A stretch of DNA of 64,000 nt from Nostoc sp. KVJ3 (GCF_026127265.1 NZ_WWFG01000003.1:310001-374000), one strand, 5' to 3'. Positions 9,223 to 18,755 are shown, counted from the first letter of the stretch. Notes: generated from the sequence alone by a model not told the origin. Made by a program: numbers and translations.

Positions 9223-12200
9223 TTATCCCAAGATTTCAATCACAGCCGCTAGAATAGCTGGTGCTTTGTCTGAAACCGGAATGAATACGCGCTTTTGCCA
9301 GTTAATGATCTCGGTGAAACACCCAATAGCTACCAGTCGCTCTGCCAGTGAGATAGCATTAACCAGTTCTATGCGAGGTTCTGTGGCAATATAAGAACGC
9401 CGTAAAGTAACGCCACCCGGTAACTGCTGGGAATAGCCTTCGTTTAGCACTAAAGAGACTAACTCCTGTGTGCTTAACAGCTTGTTCTTGAGTCCAAGTT
9501 GTTCGCGCACGGTTTGAATGTCGTGAGCATTCACCACCCGACCGAGAATCTTTTGTCCATCGCTGGTTTGCAACCGGAATACTCGGCTATTGTGCTGTGG
9601 CAGTATTTTCCAGATGGGTAAGAGAATACCAGTTACCAAATGCAGGTAATCGGTTGTGAACTTGGGCAATGCGTCTACTTCAGTAGACCATGCCGCAGTA
9701 AAGGTATCAGCCGAAACCTGCCGCCAAGTGGAAGAATTCAGTTGTTCCACTATGACACGAGTTTCTTTTTGTGGACGGACGAGCAAAACCCTTGGCACAA
9801 CACCACCTTCCGCATCGAATATACTATGCGTTGGAATTGTTACCGCCGCACTACCTTTCTCATTCACCATGAATCGCCCTTGGTACTTGGCAGCAAACTC
9901 AACCATCTCTTGAGCCGTTCTGATGTTGTTCTTCTGAACTCGCTCAATTTTGAGGTAGTTGGTGACGCTACCTGTGGCAGGGTGAGTATAGACAGCTTCC
10001 TGGCTCTCAACACTAAACCGTTCAGCCCGTAAAGTTTCCACACCCATCTCATAGACCCCATTAGCGATCGCTGCTTCAATCTGCTGACTTAGCAACAATT
10101 CAAATCGCTCGAAAATGATGTTTTGCATATCAATGCGTAAAGCCAGCAGTCGATTGAGTAACTGCCGCAATGGGGGCAAGTCGATTTTCATCCCGCCTTC
10201 ATGAGAGGTTAAGCTAAGTCCCGTCATTTGCTCGAACTTTCCTAAAGGCACTTTATAAAATCGACCTTGGAAAATCTGCTTAAACAACTCGTATAGTGCG
10301 TACTCTGCATAGTTCGACTCCAGATTATCTTTAGCTTCAAATATCCCATTACCTCCGGTTTGCCTTTGCCCCCTTGTGAGTGCGCCCAAGCTATCCAGCC
10401 TTCGAGCAATGGTTGAGATAAAGCGGCGTTCACCTATGACATTAGTGGTTACAGGTCGGAAAATAGGTGCTGATGCTTGGTTTGTGCGATGCGATCGCCC
10501 AAGTCCTTGAATTGCGTTGTCTGCTCTCCAGCCGGCTTCAAGCAGGTAGTGCGATCGCCGTCTCCTATTCACAGCGTTGAGGTCAGCGTGATAGCTACGA
10601 CCCGTGCCGCCTGCATCAGAGAAGATGAGGATTTGCTTGTCTCCCTGCATAAACGCAGAAGTTTCAGCAATATTCGCGCCACTACCCCGTGAATCAACGA
10701 ACAAACGCCCCGAATCATCTTTCAGAACTCGCTTGCTGCGACCAGTTACTTCAGCCACTTGCTTGTGACCAAAGTGCCATAGCAATTGTTCTAATGCGCC
10801 AGGAATTGGATCAAGACTTGCTAACTTATCGACTAAGGCATCTCTCAAAGTTACGGCTTCTTGGGAAATAACTGGAGAACCATCAGCGTCAAAGACTGGC
10901 TCGGATCTTTCTTCTCCATCAACGCCAGAATGAATGGAATGCAGATGAACAGGGAAAGCACTCATCAAGTAATCCATAACATATTCCCGTGGAGTCAGGT
11001 CAAGATTGAGATCCTTCCATTCGGAAGCCGGAACTTCATCAAGTCGTCGTTTCAAAAGTTCTTCATTAGTCGAAACTATTTGAATGACAACTGCAAGACC
11101 TTGGGCTAGATCCTGCTCAATCGCTTTGATCAGGGTGGGGCATTTCATCCCAGTCAACAGATGGTTGAAGAATCTTTGCTTATGCGACTCGAACTGAGAC
11201 ACCGCGCTCATCTTTGCAGCACGGTTGTAAGTCTTGGAACCAGAGATATTACAAGCTTCCAGGGCTTTGTCTAAATTATGGTGAATAACTTGAAAAGCAT
11301 CAGAATAGCTGTTATAACTCCGTTCCTGCGTCGGCGTTAACTCAATTTCGAGAGTCTGGTACTCAACTCCCTCGAATGAAAGACTCCGCGCCAAATACAG
11401 ACCGAGTGCTTTCAAATCTCTAGCCACAATCTCCATCGCGGCGATACCACCGCCCTCAATGGATTCCACAAAATCCTCACGGGAGGTAAACGGGAAATCC
11501 CCAGTCTGCCAAAGCCCTAGACGATTTGCGTAAGATAGGTTGGAAACCTTCGTCGCTCCAGTTGCAGAAACGTAGACAACTCGTGCCTGCGGTAAAGCAT
11601 TTTGCAACCGCAGCCCAACAATGCCTTGCTGGGATGCTGCAACCATGCCCAGTTTGCCCTCTTGTGCCATTGCATTGCCCATGCTGTGGCACTCGTCAAA
11701 GGAGATAGCACCCTCAAACTCTTTACCTGCCCATTCAACGATTTGCTTAAGCCGACTTTTACCGTTCTTTTGAGAACGTAGGGTTGAGTAGGTGCAGAAC
11801 AAAATACCTTGGGTGAAAGGGATGGGGTCGCCAAGTTTGATGTTGCCCAGGTCGATAATATCTTTTTCACGACCTCCGAGCGCACACCAGTCTCTACGGG
11901 CATCTTCAATTAAGGCAGAACTTTTGGATACCCAGATTGCTTTTCTTCGTTCCTGACACCAGTTGTCGAGGATGATTCCTGCACATTGTCTACCCTTACC
12001 AGCACCCGTCCCATCGCCTAAGAACCAGCCACGACGAAATTTTACCGCATTTTCTTCGCTTTGTGCTGCTACAGTCACATTATCCCAAGAATCATCCATA
12101 ATATAAGACCCAGACAGGAATTCACAGTGCGCTTGACCAGCGTAAATCACGCTCTCAAGTTGTGCCTCTGACAACAAGCCTTGTGTGACAATGTTTTGTG

Positions 12201-13494
12201 GAAGATGTGGTTTATAGGTTGGCGCTGGCGGCGAGACAAGTGCGAGGGCTGCACTCTCACAAAGCAGTGAGGGATGAGGTAAAGCGTCTTTGATTCGGAT
12301 TCGCTGTGGGCGATAGGTTTCATATAAAGTATCTTTAAGTCCTTCTGTAGCAGACCATTCGACAACTTCATATTCCAACACTACTACATCGTCTGGAAGA
12401 GAGGAAACTGTTTCTGGTTGTGCAACTGTAGTACGGAATGGCAATTGAACAACTTTTGCCTTCGCAGCAGTTTTAACTTTTTCTGAGCGTTCCCACGGAG
12501 ATCGCTGTGGCAAATGCTCAATCAACGCTAGCAGTTCGGGCAAGTCCAAAGTTTCGGAAATACAGGGGATGTCGCCAGGATTATCAGCCGGAACCTTGTC
12601 AATTACTGTGATTCTAGTGTCGATTTGTGTACCATGTTTTGAGTACACCTTGCCGTTAACCCCGACCGACATTAAAACTCGTGCTTCCGAGTGCCACTTA
12701 ACAAAAGTCTCTCGCCAAGTAGGATTATTGGGAGAGAACCAGTTGGCTGTGATTGTTACCAATCGTCCACCGTCAGCCAGTCTTTGCAATGCCGAGTTGA
12801 TGTGGCTCTTTGTTGCGTCGGGGTTGCGACTGTTGATTTTCGGGGATGACGAAAACGGTGGATTCATCAGCACAACTGAGGGCTGAGTCTTGCCAACCAA
12901 ATAGTCGTTAATCTGTTCTGCGTTGACCCCAAATAGTGGAGTGCCGGGAAACAACCGACGCAGAATCTTCGATCTATCGGGTGCAAGCTCGTTGAGCATC
13001 AGACTTGCACTGTGCAGTTTAGCCATTTGTGCTAACAAACCAGTTCCAGCACTTGGCTCCAGAATCAAATCATCAGCCTTTATAAATGCTGCTTTGGCTA
13101 CCAGATAAGCCAATGGTAACGGTGTCGAGAATTGCTGAAGCTGTACTGACTCTTCACTACGGCGAGTATGCGTTGGGCAGAGGGCTACTAACTTCTCTAA
13201 TTCCAATAATACTGTTAGCGACGGCTCTAATAAAAGCTTGTAACCTTTTTGACGCAGATATAATATTTGCGCCACTTCCACAGCTTCGTAAGCATCTTTC
13301 CACTGCCATGTGCCTTCTGCCGCAGTACCGTGAAAGTGGCGATTCATTTGGGCTTGAACAGTTTTCGTGTTCAGGAGGCGATTTTCAAGTAGTGGTTTCA
13401 AAAGCTCTTGAGCGACACTTAATATTGATTGCCCATAATCTAATATTGTTTGGAAGTCGAACAGAAAACCTTGGGTGAAAAGTTGCTGTACCAT
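9223..13494 (-). CDS. N6-adenine methyltransferase / strawberry-notch-type helicase fusion (DarB-like)
   Basis: A 1423-aa protein with two enzymatic halves. Residues ~120-300 form a class I SAM methyltransferase: motif I ILEPSAGTG at 144-152 and catalytic NPPF at 211-214, typical of amino-group (adenine) methylation. Residues ~440-1000 form a strawberry-notch-type SF2 ATPase: Walker A GDGTGAGKG at 493-501, DECH at 600-603, VSATGATKV, and the C-terminal helicase with IFSDAGGTGRSYHADL and QGLGRSHRTNQAS. The ~350-residue tail is unassigned. Similar fusions on phages and plasmids include phage P1 DarB, which protects incoming DNA from restriction; I infer an anti-restriction or DNA-modifying role here. 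It is a single-gene unit with its own terminator, downstream of a small membrane protein gene. Confidence 0.85.
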   Translation of the reverse strand: MVQQLFTQGFLFDFQTILDYGQSILSVAQELLKPLLENRLLNTKTVQAQMNRHFHGTAAEGTWQWKDAYEAVEVAQILYLRQKGYKLLLEPSLTVLLELEKLVALCPTHTRRSEESVQLQQFSTPLPLAYLVAKAAFIKADDLILEPSAGTGLLAQMAKLHSASLMLNELAPDRSKILRRLFPGTPLFGVNAEQINDYLVGKTQPSVVLMNPPFSSSPKINSRNPDATKSHINSALQRLADGGRLVTITANWFSPNNPTWRETFVKWHSEARVLMSVGVNGKVYSKHGTQIDTRITVIDKVPADNPGDIPCISETLDLPELLALIEHLPQRSPWERSEKVKTAAKAKVVQLPFRTTVAQPETVSSLPDDVVVLEYEVVEWSATEGLKDTLYETYRPQRIRIKDALPHPSLLCESAALALVSPPAPTYKPHLPQNIVTQGLLSEAQLESVIYAGQAHCEFLSGSYIMDDSWDNVTVAAQSEENAVKFRRGWFLGDGTGAGKGRQCAGIILDNWCQERRKAIWVSKSSALIEDARRDWCALGGREKDIIDLGNIKLGDPIPFTQGILFCTYSTLRSQKNGKSRLKQIVEWAGKEFEGAISFDECHSMGNAMAQEGKLGMVAASQQGIVGLRLQNALPQARVVYVSATGATKVSNLSYANRLGLWQTGDFPFTSREDFVESIEGGGIAAMEIVARDLKALGLYLARSLSFEGVEYQTLEIELTPTQERSYNSYSDAFQVIHHNLDKALEACNISGSKTYNRAAKMSAVSQFESHKQRFFNHLLTGMKCPTLIKAIEQDLAQGLAVVIQIVSTNEELLKRRLDEVPASEWKDLNLDLTPREYVMDYLMSAFPVHLHSIHSGVDGEERSEPVFDADGSPVISQEAVTLRDALVDKLASLDPIPGALEQLLWHFGHKQVAEVTGRSKRVLKDDSGRLFVDSRGSGANIAETSAFMQGDKQILIFSDAGGTGRSYHADLNAVNRRRRSHYLLEAGWRADNAIQGLGRSHRTNQASAPIFRPVTTNVIGERRFISTIARRLDSLGALTRGQRQTGGNGIFEAKDNLESNYAEYALYELFKQIFQGRFYKVPLGKFEQMTGLSLTSHEGGMKIDLPPLRQLLNRLLALRIDMQNIIFERFELLLSQQIEAAIANGVYEMGVETLRAERFSVESQEAVYTHPATGSVTNYLKIERVQKNNIRTAQEMVEFAAKYQGRFMVNEKGSAAVTIPTHSIFDAEGGVVPRVLLVRPQKETRVIVEQLNSSTWRQVSADTFTAAWSTEVDALPKFTTDYLHLVTGILLPIWKILPQHNSRVFRLQTSDGQKILGRVVNAHDIQTVREQLGLKNKLLSTQELVSLVLNEGYSQQLPGGVTLRRSYIATEPRIELVNAISLAERLVAIGCFTEIINWQKRVFIPVSDKAPAILAAVIEILG

Positions 13495-13554
13495 TGCATT
13501 ACTGACAATATTATTTTTTCACTCTTGCTATGGCGAAGCCTTTCTCTTATTAAT

Positions 13555-13580
13555 AAATGAGGCAATTACTTGCCTCATTT
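13555..13580 (-). terminator. hairpin between the AT-hook gene and the helicase gene
   Basis: AAATGAGGCAA at 13555-13565 pairs with TTGCCTCATTT at 13570-13580; on the minus strand the stem runs into an AT-rich stretch. It follows the gene at 13640-14089 and precedes the 1423-aa gene, so the two may be separate transcripts. Confidence 0.55.
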
Positions 13581-13639
13581 AAACTTTTAAAGCTTCAGAT
13601 ATTTATTCTTCGGTGAGCGGACGAGAATTAAAAAGCGAA

Positions 13640-14089
13640 TTAAGCAGTTTTACGCGGTCTACCTGGCTTGCGCTTGCCTGAAGACTTTACATCAGCCTGT
13701 TTAGTTTTCAGTGACTTGTTGGCAGCATTGTTAGCTTTATTTGAACGAGTAGTACGTTTTGGTTGTGGTGAAACTTCTTTAACTGGAGGCAGTAATCTTA
13801 ATATAGGGAATGAGATAATAACTGCTTCGTTACTGGTACGATGAACAACTTCATCCTCTAACATCCAAGGATCTGGCAATTTTTCAAAAGTCTGAACTTG
13901 TTGTGGTGTGATTCTTTCTGATACTGATGGAATTGTAGAAGCCGCTATATTTAGATTGCCAACCGAAACCACATTACTAGCATAAGCAGCCGATACAAAT
14001 AGTCCGTTAATGAACTGGAACATGACGAGAGTAACGAATGCCCAAAAGATAGCTACTATTGTCAAAGTGAGCAGAGATTGCATATCCAT
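13640..14089 (-). CDS. small membrane protein with AT-hook-like basic tail
   Basis: 149 aa. One strong membrane helix near the N-terminus (about residues 5-35, LLTLTIVAIFWAFVTLVMF), a middle soluble part with PQQVQTFEKLPDPWMLEDE, and a lysine/arginine-rich C-terminus ending GKRKPGRPRKTA. GRPRK is the core of an AT-hook, which binds the minor groove of AT-rich DNA. A membrane-anchored DNA-binding tail is an unusual combination; it could tether plasmid DNA to the membrane. No family is recognised. It lies upstream of the helicase-methyltransferase gene on the same strand, with a hairpin between. Confidence 0.6.
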   Translation of the reverse strand: MDMQSLLTLTIVAIFWAFVTLVMFQFINGLFVSAAYASNVVSVGNLNIAASTIPSVSERITPQQVQTFEKLPDPWMLEDEVVHRTSNEAVIISFPILRLLPPVKEVSPQPKRTTRSNKANNAANKSLKTKQADVKSSGKRKPGRPRKTA

Positions 14090-14394
14090 GATTATTTATC
14101 AACTAAGTATTTGTAATTTTCAATTGATTTACGCAAAGCGTCTTTGAGCCTTGTCCAAATATGAAGCGAATTTGAACGTCTCCTCTCTTCAAGAGAGGAC
14201 TTCACTCTAAATTTAGCGTAGCGTCTCTTTGATTTAATTTAGTCAAACTTCTCTGTTCTGGAGTTTAGACTAAAAGCGATATGAGAGAACGCAAATCAAA
14301 AGGAATTAGAGGTTAAAAATATTATCTTGTCAGCCTTAAAGCATCCTGACCTTTAACAATTATTGTGTAGTATACCTGCTCAGAAAATAATACA

Positions 14395-14475
14395 ATAATG
14401 ATAATCATGAAAAGGGTGGGAGAGAAACGAGCGACGCTCGTTTCTCTCCCACCCCCCTTATTCGATTATCATTAT
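14395..14475. repeat. long two-step hairpin in the IS leader
   Basis: Inner stem: 14414-14433 is the exact complement of 14435-14454 (20 bp, GC-rich, nearly no loop). Outer stem: ATAATGATAATC (14395-14406) pairs with 14464-14475. It lies upstream of the transposase gene inside the IS and could block read-in transcription or translation from neighbouring genes. Confidence 0.85.
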
Positions 14476-14570
14476 CATATAATAAGCAAGAAGAAAAGGG
14501 GTGTCTGATTGAATACAGGCCCCCTTTTGGCAGAAGCTGAGAAACGAACTACCATTACTCAGATGCCAAG

Positions 14571-15878
14571 ATGAAACGTGCCAGATTAGAAGAATTCCGT
14601 CAAGCAGTCTACAAATATTTAGGCAGAGCACACGATGCAACTTTTGAGTTGACAGATGCCATATTGCTAACTAGAAATGTTTATTGCCTAGCAGAATTGT
14701 CCCTATCGCCAGTATTTAGAAGGAAGTGGCCAAGTATCTATGAGGCACTACAAGATAGTAGGCCACAGCGACAGAAATTGATGCAGCTATATATCAAACA
14801 AATCCCCGCAGAGGGACGACCATTGTTAGCAGGAGATCACACAAACTGGTCACGCCCAGATGCCGTCAGGTTGCAAGAGCGAACTTATGAGCATAGTGGC
14901 ACATCCATAGCAGGAAATAAACCGATTACCATTGGTCAAGGATATAGCACAATTGCCTGGATACCTGAAAATGAGGGAAGTTGGGCATTACCATTAAGAC
15001 ATGAACGGATCACAAGTGCCGAAAGTCCTATTGGGAAAGCAATTTGGCAACTCAAACAGGTGTGTAAATATTTGCCTACCAGACCGATTTCAGTTTGGGA
15101 TAGTGAATATGGTTGTGCGCCTTTTATCTTAAAAACTGCGAATATTCCAGCAGATATTCTCGTTCGGTTGCGTTCAAATCTGTGTTTATGGGGTGAACCA
15201 AAAGCTTATTCGGGAAAGGGGCGACCTAAAAAGCATGGTGATAAATTTAAACTGAATGAGCCCACAACATGGAATGAAGCAACATCTGTATTAGAAATAA
15301 ATGACCCAAAATTAGGACGTGTGCGTGTGAGCTTGTGGAAAGATTTACACTTCCGTCAGGCTGCTACACGTCCAATGTTAATCATCAGAGTTGAACGTCT
15401 GGACGCGCAAGGTAACATGAGAGTGTCCAAACCTTTGTGGTTGGCTTGGGTAGGAGAAGAAATGCCACCCTTAGAAGAAGTTTGGTGTCTTTACTTGCGT
15501 CGCTTTACCATTGACCACTGGTATCGCTTTTTGAAGCAGCGTCTACATTGGACTGTACCAAACTTTGGTACTCCTAAGCAAAGTGAACGGTGGAGTGACC
15601 TCATGCCTCTGATGACTTGGGAATTGTGGTTAGCCCGCGATATCGTTACTGACAATCCTTTACCTTGGCAGAAGTCTCTAGATAAATTGACCCCTGGAAG
15701 AGTTGCTCAAGCTATAGGTGGAGTTTTTGCGGCCATTGGTACTCCCACCTCTGCACCCAAACCTCGCGGAAAGTCTCCCGGTTGGCAACAAGGAAAGAAG
15801 CGTCACCGTAAAAACCGATGTCCCATTGTTAAAAAAACAGTAGCACGACCACCTAAAGAACCATCTGTTGCTGTTTAA
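14571..15878 (+). CDS. DDE transposase of the 14.3-16.0 kb IS
   Basis: A 435-aa RNase-H-fold transposase. Likely catalytic acidic residues lie in LLAGDHTNWSRPDA (about residue 85), SVWDSEYGCAPF (about 180) and the helical region ending YLRRFTIDHWYRFLKQRLHW, whose pattern (RF-ID-wyrflKq-L) is typical of IS4/IS701-like DDE enzymes. The C-terminus is very basic (GKSPGWQQGKKRHRKNR). The frame is intact and sits between perfect terminal repeats, so it may be active. The start is 297 bp in from the left end, after the large hairpin. Confidence 0.85.
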   Translation: MKRARLEEFRQAVYKYLGRAHDATFELTDAILLTRNVYCLAELSLSPVFRRKWPSIYEALQDSRPQRQKLMQLYIKQIPAEGRPLLAGDHTNWSRPDAVRLQERTYEHSGTSIAGNKPITIGQGYSTIAWIPENEGSWALPLRHERITSAESPIGKAIWQLKQVCKYLPTRPISVWDSEYGCAPFILKTANIPADILVRLRSNLCLWGEPKAYSGKGRPKKHGDKFKLNEPTTWNEATSVLEINDPKLGRVRVSLWKDLHFRQAATRPMLIIRVERLDAQGNMRVSKPLWLAWVGEEMPPLEEVWCLYLRRFTIDHWYRFLKQRLHWTVPNFGTPKQSERWSDLMPLMTWELWLARDIVTDNPLPWQKSLDKLTPGRVAQAIGGVFAAIGTPTSAPKPRGKSPGWQQGKKRHRKNRCPIVKKTVARPPKEPSVAV

Positions 15879-16171
15879 TACCCAAGATTCTTCATACTTT
15901 TGCTAAGTCTCTGATTAACTCAGCCCTGCTGGGTCATTTTCCATTGCTTAGTCTAAACTCCAGTCTGTTGCTTTAAAGCTTAATTGTCAAATAAAACAGC
16001 TTTTAATATTTACCTATTTTTAGATTTCAAGTATTATAGTTATAAACTTGCTTTCCAAAGATAAAAATTGGGTTAAGTCTATGGTTAAGATTTAATTTGC
16101 TAGCTAATTCTTGAAATAAAAATTTCTATTCAAACGAAAAATAAAAGTAGTCGTCACAATTAATTGAAAGT

Positions 16172-17122
16172 ATGCCCAATCCAACTACGGACTTAGTTCG
16201 TTCCTACCTCAAAGAAATCGGACGCTACCCTCTGCTAACTCCTGAGCAAGAAATTACAAATGCTAGGCTTGTGCAGCAGATGATGGCGATTGAAGAACAG
16301 CGCTCAAGCCTTGCACTTCAATTAAAGCGAGAACCAACCACAAGAGAATTAGCTACCTCGCTTGGGCAAACCGAAGCTGAAGTACAGTCAATCGTTCAAC
16401 AAGGTCAAAAAGCTAAACATAAAATGGTGACAGCTAACCTACGATTGGTGGTTTCTGTTGCCAAAAAATACCAGAACCACAATTTAGATTTTCTCGACTT
16501 GCTCCAAGAAGGGGCACTGGGACTGCAACGAGGAATCGAAAAGTTTGACCCTAACAAAGGCTACAAACTATCAACCTATACTTATTGGTGGATTACCCAG
16601 TCAATAACACGTGCTATAGCAGATAAGTCTCGCACTATTCGTTTACCAATTCATATCAACGAAAAGTTAAACAAAATCAGGAGAATACAGCAGCAACTGT
16701 CTCAGTCTTTGGGTCGTCCTCCAGTTGTAGCAGAAATTGCCGAATCGTTGAATCTATTGCCAAGCCAAATAAGAGATTACCTTCAGGTTTCCAAGTCTCC
16801 AGTTTCATTAGAAATGCGAGTGGGAGATGAGGGTGAAAGTGAACTAGTCGATATTTTGCCGATGGATAGCATTTCCCTAGATGAGCAAATTACTCAAGAG
16901 CTTTTACACCAGGACTTGAGCGAGTTGCTGGCATTGCTTAAGCCAAGGCAACGAGAAGTATTGACTCTACGTTTTGGATTGGAAGATAATCAGGAATTGA
17001 CTTTGAGTCAAGTTGCAAAACGCCTAAATCAAAGTCTGGAGACAATTCGTAAAACTGAACATCAAGGTTTAAAAATTTTGCGCTCTCATCAAAACAAGAT
17101 TAAAGATTATCTTCTTAATTAA
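16172..17122 (+). CDS. RNA polymerase sigma factor, RpoD/SigA-like group 2 (second copy)
   Basis: A 316-aa sigma-70 factor with DLVRSYLKEIGRYPLLTPEQ (region 1.2), ANLRLVVSVAKKYQNHN, LDLLQEGALGLQRGIEKFDP and YTYWWITQSITRAIADKSR (region 2), LGRPPVVAEIAESL (region 3), and QVAKRLNQSLETIRKTEHQG (region 4 HTH). It is the same length as the protein at 7539-8489 and clearly paralogous, but the region 4 recognition helix differs (LNQSLETIRKTE against LNLSRERIRQIQ), so -35 preference may differ. A stem with T-run follows. The 200 bp before the start is AT-rich and left over from the IS flank. Confidence 0.9.
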   Translation: MPNPTTDLVRSYLKEIGRYPLLTPEQEITNARLVQQMMAIEEQRSSLALQLKREPTTRELATSLGQTEAEVQSIVQQGQKAKHKMVTANLRLVVSVAKKYQNHNLDFLDLLQEGALGLQRGIEKFDPNKGYKLSTYTYWWITQSITRAIADKSRTIRLPIHINEKLNKIRRIQQQLSQSLGRPPVVAEIAESLNLLPSQIRDYLQVSKSPVSLEMRVGDEGESELVDILPMDSISLDEQITQELLHQDLSELLALLKPRQREVLTLRFGLEDNQELTLSQVAKRLNQSLETIRKTEHQGLKILRSHQNKIKDYLLN

Positions 17123-17191
17123 GACTAACTAAGGGTTATTGGACTCTAGTTTCATTTATATAAGTCGAACTCGCTAATTCAAAGACTAAAA

Positions 17192-17211
17192 GCAGTCGCC
17201 ACTGCCTTTTT
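17192..17211 (+). terminator. terminator after the second sigma gene
   Basis: GCAGT (17192-17196), loop CGCC, ACTGC (17201-17205), then CTTTTT. It is short but has a clear T-run and lies 70 bp after the stop. Confidence 0.6.
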
Positions 17212-17390
17212 AGATGCCTCCAATTGCGGCACTCAGGAGTGCGATCGCGTACCCGCACTTTCTAGCAGCATAGCCTCTGCTTAGTCCCCGACCAAAAACC
17301 ATCAGATTGCCCCTGTTTCAATCAAATGGTGTATGAATATATTGCTATCTAGAAACTATCCTTATAAATAGAACACCAAAGAAAGAACCG

Positions 17391-17642
17391 ATGCCCAGCA
17401 AAACTATTGAAGTCCGAGAGTACACCGTCAGAGCGCACAAGCGGGAAATTCATACTCGCGTTTTCAACTTTGTGTGTAAGCAGTGCGAACAACCCACACA
17501 ACGAGAAACCTTTGGTGTGCGACCGCTCTACTGTGAAAAATGCCGTCCTCCTCAACCTCCCAAGCAATCGAAAATAGTCCCTATAGGCAAGAGGAAACCC
17601 AGAGCGATGAACTACAAGAGTGGGAAGGATATCGCTGGGTGA
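17391..17642 (+). CDS. small zinc-ribbon-like protein
   Basis: 83 aa, basic. Two CxxC pairs (C29/C32 in CKQC and C48/C51 in CEKC), 16 residues apart, form a probable zinc ribbon; the tail is Pro- and Lys-rich. No family recognised. Its 3' end runs into a dispersed-repeat region, and the last residues may be altered by that. It could be a DNA- or RNA-binding accessory protein. Confidence 0.5.
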   Translation: MPSKTIEVREYTVRAHKREIHTRVFNFVCKQCEQPTQRETFGVRPLYCEKCRPPQPPKQSKIVPIGKRKPRAMNYKSGKDIAG

Positions 17643-17986
17643 TTTTTGCCTCATGGTTTTGAGCGATACCTTCTCTTCTCTTTCAGAGACGCTAACGCGT
17701 AGCTTGCTTCCACGAAGTGGTACGAGAGGCAATGCCTTTCCTGCGGAACGCACTCGCGTTCGACAGGTCTTCTCTACGAGACGCACTCGTGTTCGACGAA
17801 CGCCACCGGGAAAAGCGGTTACGCCATCGCACGAAAGTAAGTGAAGCAGTAGCAGTGACGATACAGGAACGCCACAATAGCTATCATTTGATGAGAAATT
17901 GCCTAATTTTAATAGCGCTCGATGAGGAGATTTTGGAGTGGCGCTCACTTATAATCAAAATATGATGATTTTGAAGTAAAGATAAA
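17643..17986. repeat. gene-free stretch with Nostocales-type dispersed repeats
   Basis: No convincing gene. Bases ~17680-17825 are built of short GC-rich repeats of the kind scattered through Nostoc genomes: AGACGCTAACGCG, CTACGAGACGCACTCG, and GTTCGACGAACGCC with its inverted partner near 17756. Similar units occur at ~57588-57660 and inside the element at 58280-58445. Confidence 0.6.
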
Positions 17987-18217
17987 ATGCGTAAACAGAC
18001 CATTCAATATACATCATCTTTAGATGCTTTGGTTGCCGTTGCCAAGCGACTCAGTGTGTATGAAAACCAGCAAAAAATAGACTCTGAAGATTTTTTTTAT
18101 CAGTATAACCAGGGAACATTATCAGATGATGCTCTATTTATAGAATGGGCAAACGATTACCGCCATTATCTGGTTTTGCGTCAAGAAATAGAGCAAAGAT
18201 TGAACTATGCCGCTTAA
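17987..18217 (+). CDS. TumA-like antitoxin of a TumE/TumA-type pair
   Basis: 76 aa, overlapping the next gene by 11 bp. The sequence (SLDALVAVAKRLSVYENQ, then acidic DSEDFFYQYNQGTLSDDALF and YRHYLVLRQEIEQRL) is the helical, acidic kind found before DUF6516/TumE toxins. The assignment rests mainly on the downstream gene and on the overlap, the usual antitoxin-toxin order. Confidence 0.6.
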   Translation: MRKQTIQYTSSLDALVAVAKRLSVYENQQKIDSEDFFYQYNQGTLSDDALFIEWANDYRHYLVLRQEIEQRLNYAA

Positions 18218-18590
18218 CATTCTATCTGATTATCTCGATCAAGTAGAACAAGCAATTGTTCAATGCCCAAATCTTTATGTAGAACGTTATGAAGAAGAAA
18301 TTTTAACATCCCTTCGGGCTAATTTAAGAATTAGATTGCGTTTCGCTCAAACACACTTATTAGAAATTAACGAAGCTATAGTAATCACAGACAATCAGTT
18401 GAAATTTCTTGATTATCGCTACCATTTTCAGGATGAACGAAATTGCCTGGTTTTCCGTTATGATAGTACGCCGCATTTTCCTGATATCTCTACCTTTCCG
18501 CATCACAAGCATTTACCAAATGATGTGATTAGTTCTCAGAAACCGGAAATTACTCAAGTATTAAAAGAAATAACTGAATTATTGAAATAG
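18207..18590 (+). CDS. TumE-like (DUF6516) toxin
   Basis: 127 aa. The C-terminal half shows the signature I associate with DUF6516/TumE: LKFLDYRYHFQDERNCLVFR, then RYDSTPHFPDISTFPHHKH. Members act as toxins in two-gene modules that help keep plasmids. Start ATG at 18207 lies inside the antitoxin frame, implying coupled translation. The pair lies between the sigma gene and an IS4-type element, next to an AIPR-type gene. Confidence 0.7.
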   Translation: MPLNILSDYLDQVEQAIVQCPNLYVERYEEEILTSLRANLRIRLRFAQTHLLEINEAIVITDNQLKFLDYRYHFQDERNCLVFRYDSTPHFPDISTFPHHKHLPNDVISSQKPEITQVLKEITELLK

Positions 18591-18755
18591 GTGGATAAGT
18601 TCCTGTACTAAGAGCCAAAGAAGGTATATTATCTCTAAACTAATCAAAATTAGATAAAATGCTCACCATGATATAATAACAGGTTTAATAGAGATAGATT
18701 TGAGATGTTTATTATTTGGCTACTTTGGTAGCTTATTCTGATTTAAGAAAGAGAA

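Larger units (their letters stand above)
14258..15963. mobile_element. complete insertion sequence, 1706 bp, 6-bp target duplication
   Basis: Terminal inverted repeats CTGGAGTTTAGACTAA (14258-14273) and its exact complement (15948-15963) bracket one transposase gene. TCTGTT directly precedes (14252-14257) and follows (15964-15969) the element, a clean 6-bp target duplication, so the insertion is probably recent. A long hairpin (14395-14475) lies between the left end and the transposase start. The DDE transposase has no family name I can give with certainty. Confidence 0.9.

Noticed and set aside
9640..13478. Many 60-130-codon plus-strand frames opposite the 1423-aa gene
   Set aside because: All lie wholly inside the long minus-strand coding region and have no family-like sequence.
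17680..17825. CRISPR array
   Set aside because: The repeated words are irregular in length and spacing and are typical of dispersed Nostoc repeats; no uniform spacers.
17349..17948. 199-codon minus-strand frame over the zinc-ribbon gene
   Set aside because: It runs through dispersed repeats and gives an Arg/Leu/Ser-rich product; the zinc-ribbon frame opposite it has conserved Cys pairs.
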